DNA of 64,000 nucleotides from M0103 sp040386155 (GCA_040386155.1 JAZKFZ010000003.1:434001-498000); one strand, 5' to 3'; counted from the stretch's first letter, positions 25,653 through 35,143 are shown. Made by a program: numbers and translations. Notes: generated from the letters alone by a model not told the origin.

Positions 25653-27236
25653 ATGAATAAGCGAATGATAAAATTAAGTTTGACGATTTTCTCAATAGGA
25701 ATTGTAAACTTTTTAAGTGCACAATATGATCCAGAAATTTTAAACTGGTACAATGGTAATGGACCTGGAATGGAGACAGAAAAGGCCTACAAAAAATTAA
25801 AGAAAAAGAAATCTGAAACAGTGGTTGTCGCTGTGATCGATTCAGGAATTGATATCGAACATGAAGATTTACAAGGTAAAATCTGGACAAATTCGAAAGA
25901 AATTGCAAAGAATGGAATCGATGATGACAAAAATGGATACATCGATGATGTTCATGGTTGGAATTTCTTAGGAAACGCGAAAGGAGAAAACATGAATGAA
26001 GCAAATCTTGAGAAAACAAGAATCTTGAGAATGCTAGCTAAAAAATACGATGGTGTTGATGCATCAACAATATCATCATCTGAAAAGGATGAGTTTGCTT
26101 TGTACGAAAAAGTGAAGGCGGAAGTTGAATCAGAATTAGGAATGTACAGTGCGTATTTAGCACAAATGGCAGCTTTACCTGAGTTGATCAAAAATGCGCC
26201 TTCGGTAGTAGCGAAAGAATTAGGTAAAACAGATTATACCTTGGATGAATTGTACGAATGGAAGCCAACGACTCCTGAGTTAAACATGTACAAGCAAATT
26301 GCAATTGGTATCATGAAAGGCGAATTGTCTGAGGAAAAAATCATGGAGCAAATTGATCAATTGGAGCAAATGGTGAACTTCAATTACAATGTTGATTTTA
26401 TCGATCGTGAAATCATCGGTGACAATCCAGATGATTTCAACGATAAAAAATATGGAAATCCAGATGTTGAAGGTCCTGATGCATTGCATGGAACGCATGT
26501 TGGAGGAATTATTGGCGCAGTAAGAGGAAATGGATTGGGTGGAGACGGTGTTGCTGAAAATGTTCGTTTAATGTCATTAAGAGCTGTACCAAACGGTGAT
26601 GAGTTCGATAAAGACATCGCATTGGCAATTCGTTATGCAGTTGATAATGGGGCGAAAGTAATCAACATGTCATTCGGTAAAGCATATTCTCCGCACCAAA
26701 AAGAAGTGTACGAAGCATTTCAATATGCTGATTCAAAAGATGTATTGTTAGTGCATGCAGCTGGAAATGATGGAAAAGACATCGACAAAGAACCAAATTT
26801 TCCGACGTCTATGTATTCTTTCCAAACTGCAAAATTGCCGTTATTCCTTACAATTGGAGCTTCTACAAGAATGGCGAAAGAAGAATTGCCAGCAACATTT
26901 TCAAACTATGGGGTGAAAGGAGTGGACATTTTTGCGCCGGGACATGAAATCTACAATTCTGTTCCTCAAAGTTCTTACAAAAAATTGCAAGGAACGTCGA
27001 TGGCGGCACCAATGGTTTCTGGAGTTGCAGCGTTGTTGAAATCATATTTCCCGAAGTTATCTATGAAGGAAATTACTGAAGTAATGTTGAAATCAGGTAA
27101 ATCGTTTAAAGGAACACAGCAACTTCTTCCAGGAAGCGAAGAAATGGTTGACTTTGCTAAACTTTCAGTAACAGGAAATGTAGTCAACGTGAAAAATGCA
27201 ATTAAAATGGCGAAGAAATTAGAGAAATCTAAATAA
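25653..27236 (+). CDS. Secreted S8 (subtilisin-like) peptidase without T9SS domain
   Basis: 527 residues. Signal peptide about 1-23 (ending LSAQ). The triad is Asp in VVAVIDSGIDIEHEDL (about 60-75), His in DALHGTHVGGIIG (about 275-287) and Ser in LQGTSMAAPMVSG (about 446-458). Asp and His are separated by an insert of about 140 charged, mostly helical residues, which is unusual for compact subtilisins but seen in Flavobacteriales homologues. No sorting domain is visible at the C-terminus, so it probably stays periplasmic. An intrinsic terminator follows. Confidence 0.9.
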   Translation: MNKRMIKLSLTIFSIGIVNFLSAQYDPEILNWYNGNGPGMETEKAYKKLKKKKSETVVVAVIDSGIDIEHEDLQGKIWTNSKEIAKNGIDDDKNGYIDDVHGWNFLGNAKGENMNEANLEKTRILRMLAKKYDGVDASTISSSEKDEFALYEKVKAEVESELGMYSAYLAQMAALPELIKNAPSVVAKELGKTDYTLDELYEWKPTTPELNMYKQIAIGIMKGELSEEKIMEQIDQLEQMVNFNYNVDFIDREIIGDNPDDFNDKKYGNPDVEGPDALHGTHVGGIIGAVRGNGLGGDGVAENVRLMSLRAVPNGDEFDKDIALAIRYAVDNGAKVINMSFGKAYSPHQKEVYEAFQYADSKDVLLVHAAGNDGKDIDKEPNFPTSMYSFQTAKLPLFLTIGASTRMAKEELPATFSNYGVKGVDIFAPGHEIYNSVPQSSYKKLQGTSMAAPMVSGVAALLKSYFPKLSMKEITEVMLKSGKSFKGTQQLLPGSEEMVDFAKLSVTGNVVNVKNAIKMAKKLEKSK

Positions 27237-27260
27237 TTTGTTACTTATATTCGTTGAATG

Positions 27261-27281
27261 AATCCCGCTTATGGCGGGATT
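27261..27281 (+). terminator. Intrinsic terminator of the second subtilase gene
   Basis: AATCCCGC (27261-27268) pairs with GCGGGATT (27274-27281) across a five-base loop, followed by a T-run. Confidence 0.88.
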
Positions 27282-27283
27282 TT

Positions 27284-28054
27284 TTATTTTAAAGTAACGT
27301 ATTTCTTTTGTGTGTTGTGAAAGAAAAAGGTATGCACGATATCACTTGTTCCTTTAATCATTGGATCTACAGTATAGAAATCAGTAGTACCAGCTGGAAG
27401 TTCTACTTTTGCTTTCGTAACAACAATGTTCTTGCGTGTACTCATCGATCCTTCGGTGTAATTGAAATGATACGCCTCAAGATCAGTAGTACCAAGACCA
27501 TCAAATCGTTTCCAGTAGAAAAAGCTGACGGCTGTTGATCCTTCGACAGTATAGAAATCTGAAAAACTAGAGTTTCGAATACGGAGATGTACGATAAAGT
27601 CAAAATAATTTTCAGAGGTAATATGTTCAAAATCAATTGCTAATTCGCGTTGAGGGGTGGATGGAACTGGATGTGCATTTGATATTTGACGACTGCTTCC
27701 GTCGAAGTAGAAGAAATAATTATAATTGCCCATGAATCCAACTTCCGCCATTTTTGCAGGATTTGGACTTTCCTCGGCAGTTTTTAAAGCAAACTCAAGT
27801 CGATTCACAGTGATGATGGCATCTTCTTTTCCGTCGCCATTCAACTCTTTTTTGTAAATTTTATAAGTAAAATTCTCCGATGCTGGAATTCCTAAACTAC
27901 GTTGAATAAACTTCTTTGCTCGTTTTTCAATCGGAAGAAACTGGTCTGGGTCAAGGTCAACAGTAGGATCTACAATAGTTGGGTTATCAGTGTTTGCTTC
28001 TCCACAAGAAGTCAACACTAAAATAGAAATTGCAATTAAAAGGAATTGTTTCAT
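27284..28054 (-). CDS. Hypothetical lipoprotein
   Basis: 256 residues from the ATG at 28054; the reading can be extended upstream but only this start gives a proper lipoprotein signal (lipobox LTSC, Cys18). Mature region begins with a Pro/Asp-rich linker, then KELNGDGKEDAIITVNRLEF, a calcium-binding-like D-x-D-G-x-D loop as in FG-GAP/EF-like repeats. I do not recognise the family. It is convergent with the subtilase and divergent from hemE. Confidence 0.6.
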   Translation of the reverse strand: MKQFLLIAISILVLTSCGEANTDNPTIVDPTVDLDPDQFLPIEKRAKKFIQRSLGIPASENFTYKIYKKELNGDGKEDAIITVNRLEFALKTAEESPNPAKMAEVGFMGNYNYFFYFDGSSRQISNAHPVPSTPQRELAIDFEHITSENYFDFIVHLRIRNSSFSDFYTVEGSTAVSFFYWKRFDGLGTTDLEAYHFNYTEGSMSTRKNIVVTKAKVELPAGTTDFYTVDPMIKGTSDIVHTFFFHNTQKKYVTLK

Positions 28055-28234
28055 AAAACAAATGTAGATGAACTTATCAAAATTCCATCGACACATCAAT
28101 AAAAAACTCGTGGCATGCTCCATTTAGTAGCTTTAAACTCCGAATAGTAGCAAAATGAAGTGCAATTGAAAGGAAAGGAAACAATTGAATGGTAATTTTA
28201 TTGCAATTCGTAGCCATATTTCCTTTTTCTCCAT

Positions 28235-28242
28235 TAAATTTG
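28235..28242 (+). promoter_or_regulatory. -7 box of hemE, almost touching the start codon
   Basis: TAAATTTG matches TAnnTTTG and ends four bases before the GTG start at 28247, so the hemE transcript is probably leaderless or nearly so. Confidence 0.6.
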
Positions 28243-28246
28243 CGCC

Positions 28247-29287
28247 GTGAATAATTTGAAAAACGACTTAATACTACGTGCTGCAAAAGGTGAAGCAATT
28301 GACCGATATCCAGTTTGGTTAATGCGGCAGGCGGGAAGGATTTTACCTGAATATCGGGCTGTACGATCAAAACTTTCTGGATTTAAAGAATTAGTGGAAA
28401 CGCCAAATTTGGCTGCGGAGGTGACTATTCAACCGGTAGATCTTCTTGATGTGGATGCAGCAATCATTTTTTCGGACATTTTGGTGGTTCCAGAAGCAAT
28501 GGGACTTGAATACCAGATGCTAGAAGCGAAAGGTCCTTGGTTTGAAAAAACAATTCGTTCTGCAGATCAAATGAGTCTGCTAGATGTTGATATTGATGTT
28601 GAAGATCGACTTTCATATGTAACTGAAGCAATAAAAATCGTTAAAAAGGAGTTAGATGGACGTGTTCCAGTAATTGGATTTGCAGGTGCGCCTTGGACAA
28701 TCTTTTGCTACATGGTAGAGGGGCAGGGCTCAAAAACTTTTTCTGAATCTAGAAAAATTTTGTACTCAAATCCAACTTTGGCACATGACTTGCTAAACAG
28801 AATCACAGAAGTGACAATTCAGTATTTAAAAGCACAAGTGAAAGCAGGTGCCGACATGATTCAATTGTTTGATTCATGGGCAGGAATCCTAGGAACGGAG
28901 CAATATGCTGAATTTGGATTGAAATACATTGATAGAATTGCAAACGAGCTTAACGAAGTTCCACTCACAATTTTCTCAAAAGGAGCAGCAACTTCAATAA
29001 GTGCAGTTGCGAAAATGAATTGTAATACCGTTGGAATCGACTGGAATTATGACATGGAAGAAGCTCGGAAAATAATTGGTGAAAACCGCACGATACAAGG
29101 AAATTTAGACCCTTGTGCTTTGTATTCATCGCATTTGCAAGTAGAAGAATTAACAAATAAAATGCTTAATTCTTTCAAAAGCAATCGACATATAGTAAAT
29201 TTGGGACACGGATTGTATCCGGATACCGACCCTGAAAAAGTAAAAACGTTTATTAAAACAGTTAAAAATTATGAAATACGGTTTTAA
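28247..29287 (+). CDS. hemE: Uroporphyrinogen decarboxylase
   Basis: 346 residues. PVWLMRQAGRILPEYR (about 22-37) and the GFAGAPWTIFCYMVEG segment (about 145-160) are HemE hallmarks; the early Arg residues bind the substrate carboxylates. It converts uroporphyrinogen III to coproporphyrinogen III in haem synthesis in the cytoplasm. The start is GTG at 28247, placed at the conserved N-terminus with no nearby ATG. Its 3' end overlaps the next gene by 17 bases. No other haem gene is in the window. Confidence 0.95.
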   Translation: MNNLKNDLILRAAKGEAIDRYPVWLMRQAGRILPEYRAVRSKLSGFKELVETPNLAAEVTIQPVDLLDVDAAIIFSDILVVPEAMGLEYQMLEAKGPWFEKTIRSADQMSLLDVDIDVEDRLSYVTEAIKIVKKELDGRVPVIGFAGAPWTIFCYMVEGQGSKTFSESRKILYSNPTLAHDLLNRITEVTIQYLKAQVKAGADMIQLFDSWAGILGTEQYAEFGLKYIDRIANELNEVPLTIFSKGAATSISAVAKMNCNTVGIDWNYDMEEARKIIGENRTIQGNLDPCALYSSHLQVEELTNKMLNSFKSNRHIVNLGHGLYPDTDPEKVKTFIKTVKNYEIRF

Positions 29288-30470
29288 AAATTGGAAATCT
29301 GTTTGCACTATTGGTGCTTTTAGTTTGACCACTATGTTCTCTTTCGCACAAGACAGCGAAAATCTACTTTCCAATGGTGGATTTGAATCCAACGACGGAA
29401 AAGTTAAAAAATTGGGTGCTATTGAAAGTGCAACAACTTGGACTTCTCCAACTGGAGTTCGTGCAGATTTGTTTACTTCAGGAAAAGTGCCAGATATTGG
29501 TACTCCGCTGAATGTATATGGGAAAGAAGACGCTAAGGACGGTAAAAGTTATGCCGGAATTGTAGCTTATTCTTATGGAAACAAAGTTCCACGCTCATAT
29601 TTAATGGCAAAACTAGACACTCCTTTGAAAAAAGGAATGAAATACTGTGTTTCTTTTCATGTTTCTCTTGCGGAGGCATCGAAATATGCTATCCACAATG
29701 TAGGTGCAATGTTGACGAAGAAAGATTTCGCAACAGATGCTAAAACTCCATTGATTGAAGATAAAGTGAACATCAAACACTTTAACGATCAAAAAATGTT
29801 CAATGCAACCTTCAATTGGGAGAAAGTGTGTGGAGTTTTTGAAGCCGAAGGTGGTGAGAAATTTATTACCATTGGGAACTTCACGAAAGACGATAAAGTG
29901 AAGCAAGAAGCAAACAAACCAAACAAAAAGGACAAAGATTTAAAAGTGACGCAAATTATCGCAGCTTACTATTACATCGATGAAGTATCGGTAAGTTTGA
30001 TCAGTGAAAATTCTCAATGCGACTGTATGCTTTCTGAAAATGAAAATGAATACAGCACTACAATCTATCAGAAAAAAGTGGAGTTGAACGATAAAATGAC
30101 AGATCAGCAGAAAGTTGAATTACAACAATTGTATTTTGCATTCGGAAAAACAGCGTTTACTTCTGAAGCAAATGCTTCACTTGATTTGATTGCTGAAATT
30201 TTGAAAGCAAATCCAAACCAAAAGTTGGAAATCATTGGAAACAGTGATAAAATTGAAGATGAGCTGGCTGTAGAGAAAGCAATCTATGAAGATTTATCTG
30301 GAAGACGTGTAACTGCTGTTGTAAATTACTTGAAGGATAAAGGTATTGCCGAAGGCAGATTGATTTCTACCAATAATGGAAGTACTGAAACAAGTGACGA
30401 GATTACAGACGAAGATGATGATGATTTGAAACAAGCAAAAAATCGTCGAGTTACCTTTAGAATTAGATAA
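29271..30470 (+). CDS. Secreted OmpA-family protein with N-terminal carbohydrate-binding-like domain
   Basis: 399 residues. Signal peptide about 1-26 (ending FSFAQ). NLLSNGGFESNDGK opens a jelly-roll/CBM-like domain (about 30-240); an OmpA-like peptidoglycan-binding domain fills about 280-399, with LYFAFGKTAFTSEANASLDL at its start and NRRVTFRIR at its end. An acidic loop DEITDEDDDD is inserted before the last strand. It probably tethers an outer-membrane-facing domain to the cell wall. It overlaps hemE but is functionally unrelated; a strong terminator follows. Confidence 0.82.
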   Translation: MKYGFKNWKSVCTIGAFSLTTMFSFAQDSENLLSNGGFESNDGKVKKLGAIESATTWTSPTGVRADLFTSGKVPDIGTPLNVYGKEDAKDGKSYAGIVAYSYGNKVPRSYLMAKLDTPLKKGMKYCVSFHVSLAEASKYAIHNVGAMLTKKDFATDAKTPLIEDKVNIKHFNDQKMFNATFNWEKVCGVFEAEGGEKFITIGNFTKDDKVKQEANKPNKKDKDLKVTQIIAAYYYIDEVSVSLISENSQCDCMLSENENEYSTTIYQKKVELNDKMTDQQKVELQQLYFAFGKTAFTSEANASLDLIAEILKANPNQKLEIIGNSDKIEDELAVEKAIYEDLSGRRVTAVVNYLKDKGIAEGRLISTNNGSTETSDEITDEDDDDLKQAKNRRVTFRIR

Positions 30471-30488
30471 TTCGAAATTTACATAATC

Positions 30489-30524
30489 AAAAAAGCCTTT
30501 CAGAGAAATTTGAAAGGCTTTTTT
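30489..30524. terminator. Bidirectional terminator between the OmpA-family gene and maf
   Basis: A 14-base perfect stem (30489-30502 with 30511-30524), A-run on one side and T-run on the other, lies between convergent genes. Confidence 0.9.
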
Positions 30525-30547
30525 GATGGTTTGAAGTTTTAGAAATT

Positions 30548-31111
30548 TCACATCAACTTATGCAGTATTTGATTCACTTCAACCGTCGGCAATCCAATTA
30601 CATTATTAAAAGATCCTTCAATTTTCTTCACGTAGGCGTGACCAATCCATTCCTGTATTCCATATGAACCCGCTTTATCGAGAGGATTAAATTCTTTTAC
30701 ATAGCGAATGATGTCTTCCTGGGGAATGTATTCAAAATACACCTTAGTTAGTACACTTTTAGTCAGTTTCTCTGATTTTGTTTGAATCACAACACTGGTA
30801 ATCACTTCGTGCACATTACCAGATAATTTAGAAAGCATATTGACAGCATCTTCATATGAACTGGGCTTATTGATCATTTCACTGTTCAAAAGCACCATTG
30901 TGTCGGCACAGAGTAATATCTCATCTTCAGCTAAATCGGGGAGAAGTGCTGCCGCCTTTTTTTCCGCAATGTACAGGGCGCGTTCGTATAAAGGGAAATC
31001 TTCTGGACAACTTTCATCCGTGTCTTTAGTGCGAATTGTAAATTCAAATCCTAGAGAAGCTAGTAATTCTTTACGTCTTGGAGATCCTGAACCAAGTACT
31101 ATTTTTTTCAT
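30548..31111 (-). CDS. maf: Maf family nucleoside triphosphate pyrophosphatase
   Basis: 187 residues, a single Maf domain. It starts MKKIVLGSGSPRRKELL, the family's substrate-binding loop, with LCADTMVLLN and DKAGSYGIQEW later in the expected order. Maf proteins hydrolyse non-canonical or modified nucleoside triphosphates (dTTP/UTP or m5/pseudo-U type) to monophosphates in the cytoplasm. It overlaps the preceding prenyltransferase by four bases (ATGA), a conserved pairing in Bacteroidota. Confidence 0.92.
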   Translation of the reverse strand: MKKIVLGSGSPRRKELLASLGFEFTIRTKDTDESCPEDFPLYERALYIAEKKAAALLPDLAEDEILLCADTMVLLNSEMINKPSSYEDAVNMLSKLSGNVHEVITSVVIQTKSEKLTKSVLTKVYFEYIPQEDIIRYVKEFNPLDKAGSYGIQEWIGHAYVKKIEGSFNNVIGLPTVEVNQILHKLM

Positions 31112-31986
31112 AGAAAAGCCAATTGATAAAACATAAGAAGTCCGATTAACATCGTAAGTTTTATTAATTGATCAATAATTTTCAATCGTTGTGAAGCGAA
31201 AATAAGTACCAAGATTGCCAAAACATCTACTAATGCTGCTGCGTGAACCATGGTGATTTCTCTAGCGCCAAAAAACCAAATAATGATCATTAACGCTGGA
31301 AGTACACACAATAAAACACCAGCAATTACTAGTGAAGTATTAATTCCAACAATCATTGGTAAACTTCTGACTTGTATTAGTTTATCACCTTCGATGTCTT
31401 GAATGTCCTTAATAATTTCACGGGCAAAATTGAGCACAAAAGCAAATCCAGCCATAATGAAAATAAAAGTGTAGTCTTCTAATCGATCAGTGCTTTTCGT
31501 CATGCTGAAATGGTAAAAAATCACCACAAGAATTGGAATCATCGCTGAAAGAAAAGATATAATCACATTTCCAATCAACATTTTCCGCTTGAAATACATA
31601 CTGTAGAACCAAAGTAAATTGATGCTCATCAGTTGCACAAATACAAAACTTAGACTTTGGTATTTAATTGAAAGATAAATTCCAATAAAAAAACCAATGC
31701 AATTGAAGGTCCAGTGCCAAAAAATAGCCCAACGCCTTTTGATATGTTTGGTAATGATGAGTCGATCTGGTTTATTAACCTTATCTGCTTTCACGTCGAA
31801 ATAATCGTTAATGATGTTTCCCGCAGCTGCAATAAGCACTGTGGAAAAAACGAGAAGGCCAAAATCGAGTTCAGAATACGGAATTAATTTTACAGAAGAA
31901 CCATTAAAAAGGTATAAAATTGCTCCATACATCGTCAAAACGATAATCAACAAATTGATAGGACGAATGAGACGAAGGAAATACAA
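31108..31986 (-). CDS. UbiA-family prenyltransferase (geranylgeranylglycerol-phosphate type)
   Basis: 292 residues with eight to nine membrane spans. The first Asp-rich motif is N60-DYFD with KADKVNKPDR, and the second is DIQDIEGD (about 194-201). UbiA enzymes attach polyprenyl groups to aromatic or glycerol-phosphate acceptors. The sequence resembles the Bacteroidota branch annotated as geranylgeranylglycerol-phosphate geranylgeranyltransferase, but no acceptor is proven. The best start is a TTG at 31986 aligned with the family's LRLIRPINLL; the next in-frame ATG is too late. The PorE-like stop is 3 bases upstream. Confidence 0.82.
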   Translation of the reverse strand: MYFLRLIRPINLLIIVLTMYGAILYLFNGSSVKLIPYSELDFGLLVFSTVLIAAAGNIINDYFDVKADKVNKPDRLIITKHIKRRWAIFWHWTFNCIGFFIGIYLSIKYQSLSFVFVQLMSINLLWFYSMYFKRKMLIGNVIISFLSAMIPILVVIFYHFSMTKSTDRLEDYTFIFIMAGFAFVLNFAREIIKDIQDIEGDKLIQVRSLPMIVGINTSLVIAGVLLCVLPALMIIIWFFGAREITMVHAAALVDVLAILVLIFASQRLKIIDQLIKLTMLIGLLMFYQLAFL

Positions 31987-31989
31987 TTT

Positions 31990-34008
31990 TTACTTAATTA
32001 TTTTATACTCAGTGCGACGATTGGATTGATGTGCTGCTTCTTTTTCTTTATCCGTTGCTAAATTAGCAATTTCTACATCAGTAACAACTGTTTGCGTTTC
32101 ACCGTAACCTTTGTACGAAAGTCGATCTGCTTTTATTCCCTTAGCAATTAAATATGAATAAACAGTTTTGGCACGATCATTCGATAATTTCAAATTCGCT
32201 TTATCATCTCCGCGTGTATCTGTATGTCCACCTAGCTCAATCTTGATGCTTGCATTCTTGTTCAGGAATTCCACCAATTTGTTTAATTCGATATCTGATT
32301 GTGGACGCAGCGTAGCTTGATTTAAGTCAAAGAATACGTTGGCTAATAAGATTGGTTTATCACTTGTTAACGGAATCATTGGAACGTCCATGTGAACTGC
32401 CTCTTGATTCTCTTTTTCAATCATGTTGAAATTTTTGGAGTAGAAAGCATATCCAGGATATTCAACGTTCAAAGCGTATTCGCGATCTACTGGCAATGAA
32501 ACTAAAAACTCTCCTGTTACTTTATCAGCATAGGACAAAACAACTTCTTTTCCTGTTTTCAAATCAATTAATTGGAATTTTCCTGCCAAAGGTAGGCGTG
32601 TGTTCATGTCGAAAACAATACCTTCAAAATACAAGGTTTTTGTTGGACGCATTTCTTCCGGCATGTCGAAATAGTAGATGTCTAAACCACCATATCCACC
32701 CTCACGATCAGAGGCAAAGAATGCAATTTCACCATCAGGAGAAACCATCAATGAATTCTCATCATAACGTGTATTGATCGGGTAACCGAGGTTAGTTGGA
32801 TCGCCCCATTTTCCGTCATCTCCTAATCTCGACATGAATAAATCAGATCCTCCCATACCAACGTGGCCGCGAGAAGCAAAGTACAATGTTTTTCCATCAG
32901 GGTGAATCAATACTGATTCTTCAGGGTAACCCGTGTTGATATTGTCTGGTAAACGCTCAGGAGTAGACCAAGTTCCATTGTCTAACAAATGCGCTACATA
33001 GATATCTGAATTATCTGTTTGATTTTTACCACGAATTCCTCGAATGAAATAAATTGTTTTTCCATCAGAAGAAAGAGAAGGTTGCGTTTCCCAATGGAAT
33101 GAATTTATATTTCCCGGAATGTTTACTGGATCTGACCATCGACTGCCTAATTTCTTTGTGTAAAACAAGTCACAACTTCCTTTCCCAGTTCTATTTTCTC
33201 CATAGAATTCTCCAGAAGCATCTGGACAAGCAATGAAAACTAAAGAGCGACCATCAGCAGATATTGTAGGAGCGCCTTCGTTGTTGATTGTATTGATGTT
33301 GGATGGCATAGGCACCGCTGTTTCCCATGTATGACTTGAACCCAATAAAGAAACATAAAAATCTTCTTGTTCTTTTACTGTACCTTCCAAGCGATCATCT
33401 TTAATTCTACGTGTGAAAAGAATAGTTTGTCCATCAACAGTAATAGTTGGGAAGTACTCATGAAAATTAGTGTTAATGCCGGGGCCAATATTAGTAGGTT
33501 TAAATTCTCGTGGATTTTTCAACGATTCGATGGCAAATAGATTGCTTTGCTGAATTCCGTATGCTTTATTCACCAACTCTTGATTCGCACTTCTGTTGCG
33601 CACAAAAATATCAATGTTCTTGTTGCTATTGACGTAATCTCCCACAGCATTTTGCAAGTTTGCTAAATAAAAATAAGTCGATCCAGTGTAGGTGTGTGCT
33701 GGATTAATTCGGATGGTGTTTTCGTAATATTTAATAGCACTTGGATAATCACGTAGCATTTCACTGAACTCACCAGCCAGCAATTGTGCCTCCCAGAAAC
33801 CAGGATCTTTTTCAATCGCTTGCTTAATTAAGGCAAGTCCGCCCTTGTAGTTAGGTGTATTAGTGGCATAGTCAATGGTTTGACTTGGCAACATTTTACC
33901 TTGCTCAAACAACTTAATGGCTTTTTTGTTCACGGAAGAATACTTCATTTGTGCAGTTGCACAAGCACTAAAGAACAATACTGAGAAAATAATGGTGAAT
34001 AACTTCAT
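31990..34008 (-). CDS. PorE-like lipoprotein: TPR, beta-propeller, carboxypeptidase-regulatory and OmpA domains
   Basis: 672 residues from the ATG at 34008; a longer reading overlaps queE and lacks a signal. Lipobox FFSAC (Cys15). The order is TPR repeats (about 30-150), a PD40/WD-type propeller (about 170-440, repeated GxxIYF and DLFYTKKLG-like blades), a short carboxypeptidase-regulatory-like domain (about 460-550), and an OmpA peptidoglycan-binding domain at the end with LANVFFDLNQATLRPQSDIE. This architecture matches PorE of the type IX secretion system, tethering it to the cell wall (inference). Two bases after queE. Confidence 0.8.
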   Translation of the reverse strand: MKLFTIIFSVLFFSACATAQMKYSSVNKKAIKLFEQGKMLPSQTIDYATNTPNYKGGLALIKQAIEKDPGFWEAQLLAGEFSEMLRDYPSAIKYYENTIRINPAHTYTGSTYFYLANLQNAVGDYVNSNKNIDIFVRNRSANQELVNKAYGIQQSNLFAIESLKNPREFKPTNIGPGINTNFHEYFPTITVDGQTILFTRRIKDDRLEGTVKEQEDFYVSLLGSSHTWETAVPMPSNINTINNEGAPTISADGRSLVFIACPDASGEFYGENRTGKGSCDLFYTKKLGSRWSDPVNIPGNINSFHWETQPSLSSDGKTIYFIRGIRGKNQTDNSDIYVAHLLDNGTWSTPERLPDNINTGYPEESVLIHPDGKTLYFASRGHVGMGGSDLFMSRLGDDGKWGDPTNLGYPINTRYDENSLMVSPDGEIAFFASDREGGYGGLDIYYFDMPEEMRPTKTLYFEGIVFDMNTRLPLAGKFQLIDLKTGKEVVLSYADKVTGEFLVSLPVDREYALNVEYPGYAFYSKNFNMIEKENQEAVHMDVPMIPLTSDKPILLANVFFDLNQATLRPQSDIELNKLVEFLNKNASIKIELGGHTDTRGDDKANLKLSNDRAKTVYSYLIAKGIKADRLSYKGYGETQTVVTDVEIANLATDKEKEAAHQSNRRTEYKIIK

Positions 34009-34010
34009 AA

Positions 34011-34631
34011 CTATGGTATTTTCATGAATTTGTGGGTTTGCAGTGAAACGCACCATTTTGGGTTGTTTTTCACATACTCGATGATGCTTGACAAAAACCG
34101 TTCCTGTTTTGACCATTCAGGTTGAAGGTAAAGTAAACAGTGGGCAGAAACCTTTGCAGCATGCTCTTCCGCCCATTCAAAATCGGAGGGATGAGAGATG
34201 ATAACTTTTAATTCGTTGGCTAAATGATAGGCTTCTGGATCTGGTTTCTTGAATTTCTTTGGCGAAAAACAGTACCAATCGATGGCGCCTCGTAGTGGGT
34301 AACAGCCAGATGTTTCAATGGCAATTTCCATGTTTTCTGCATGTAAAGCATCCACAATACCAGTCAGATTGTACATTGCGGGCTCTCCACCAGTAATGAC
34401 AACAAAATTAGTTTTGGATTTTTTCACTTCATCGACAAGAAATTTTATTTTTTGAAGTGGATGAATGTTCGAATCCCAACTTTCCTTTACATCGCACCAT
34501 ACACACCCAACATCGCAACCAGCTAATCGAATAAAATAGGCAGCGCGACCAGAATAATTTCCTTCACCTTGAATGGTGTAAAAATATTCCATGACAGGAA
34601 GTTCTACGAAGGGATCGAAAGCAGCTTGCAT
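34011..34631 (-). CDS. queE: 7-carboxy-7-deazaguanine synthase QueE
   Basis: 206 residues. The radical-SAM cluster motif is Cys39-DVG-Cys43-VW-Cys46 in LAGCDVGCVWCD, the QueE-type CX3CX2C spacing here, followed by the GGEPAMYNL SAM-binding loop. QueE contracts carboxy-tetrahydropterin to 7-carboxy-7-deazaguanine in queuosine synthesis. FYTIQGEGNYSGRAAYFIRL precedes the motif as in known QueE. First gene of the queE / PorE-like / prenyltransferase / maf run; no other queuosine gene is nearby. Confidence 0.92.
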   Translation of the reverse strand: MQAAFDPFVELPVMEYFYTIQGEGNYSGRAAYFIRLAGCDVGCVWCDVKESWDSNIHPLQKIKFLVDEVKKSKTNFVVITGGEPAMYNLTGIVDALHAENMEIAIETSGCYPLRGAIDWYCFSPKKFKKPDPEAYHLANELKVIISHPSDFEWAEEHAAKVSAHCLLYLQPEWSKQERFLSSIIEYVKNNPKWCVSLQTHKFMKIP

Positions 34632-34682
34632 AGATCAAAGATACTATTCTGCACTAAATTAAGTAGAAGGTGGTGAAAATTA

Positions 34683-35051
34683 TTAGTTGGATTCAATAAC
34701 ACTCCAATCTTTCATCAAGCGATCGTGTTCCAACCAAAAAGAGTTAAGTGCTTTTCGAGAAGATACTTTGTTTACTAGCTTTATCTGTTCGTAGGCATTT
34801 TGAATTAGTTCTAAAATAGTTGAATTCATAAGTACCGTGGACGATTTTGTATCAAAACGGTACGATTTAAAAACATCAATAATTTTTTCTCGATTAGAGA
34901 TGTCTTGAATGCTAAGTTCTTCCTTTTCGTTGATCTCAGCTAGATAGGGAAGTAGCTTCGAGCTAAGCTCTACAAAGTGCTTAATTAAAGAAATCGCTTC
35001 ATTGATTTCAGTAATTTTTGTTGACTTTAATATGACTTTTTCCAACTTCAT
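34683..35051 (-). CDS. Hypothetical protein, helical
   Basis: 122 residues from the ATG at 35051; a GTG 14 codons earlier is possible. The sequence is strongly helical and charged, with heptad-like Leu/Ile spacing over residues about 10-70, and ends ALNSFWLEHDRLMKDWSV. No signal peptide or catalytic motif. I do not recognise it. It precedes queE by 51 bases on the same strand and could be an independent gene. Confidence 0.5.
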   Translation of the reverse strand: MKLEKVILKSTKITEINEAISLIKHFVELSSKLLPYLAEINEKEELSIQDISNREKIIDVFKSYRFDTKSSTVLMNSTILELIQNAYEQIKLVNKVSSRKALNSFWLEHDRLMKDWSVIESN

Positions 35052-35143
35052 ACTACGTAGACGAAAATCGATTAAGTTTGGTTGGTTCGACACAAAAACT
35101 TAATTTTCCATACATGATTCGTTAATAAGTTTGATGACAAATT

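Noticed and set aside
32496..32777. Open frames of 60-110 codons opposite the PorE-like and other large genes
   Set aside because: They overlap well-supported genes in other frames, have no promoter or conserved motifs and look like shadows.
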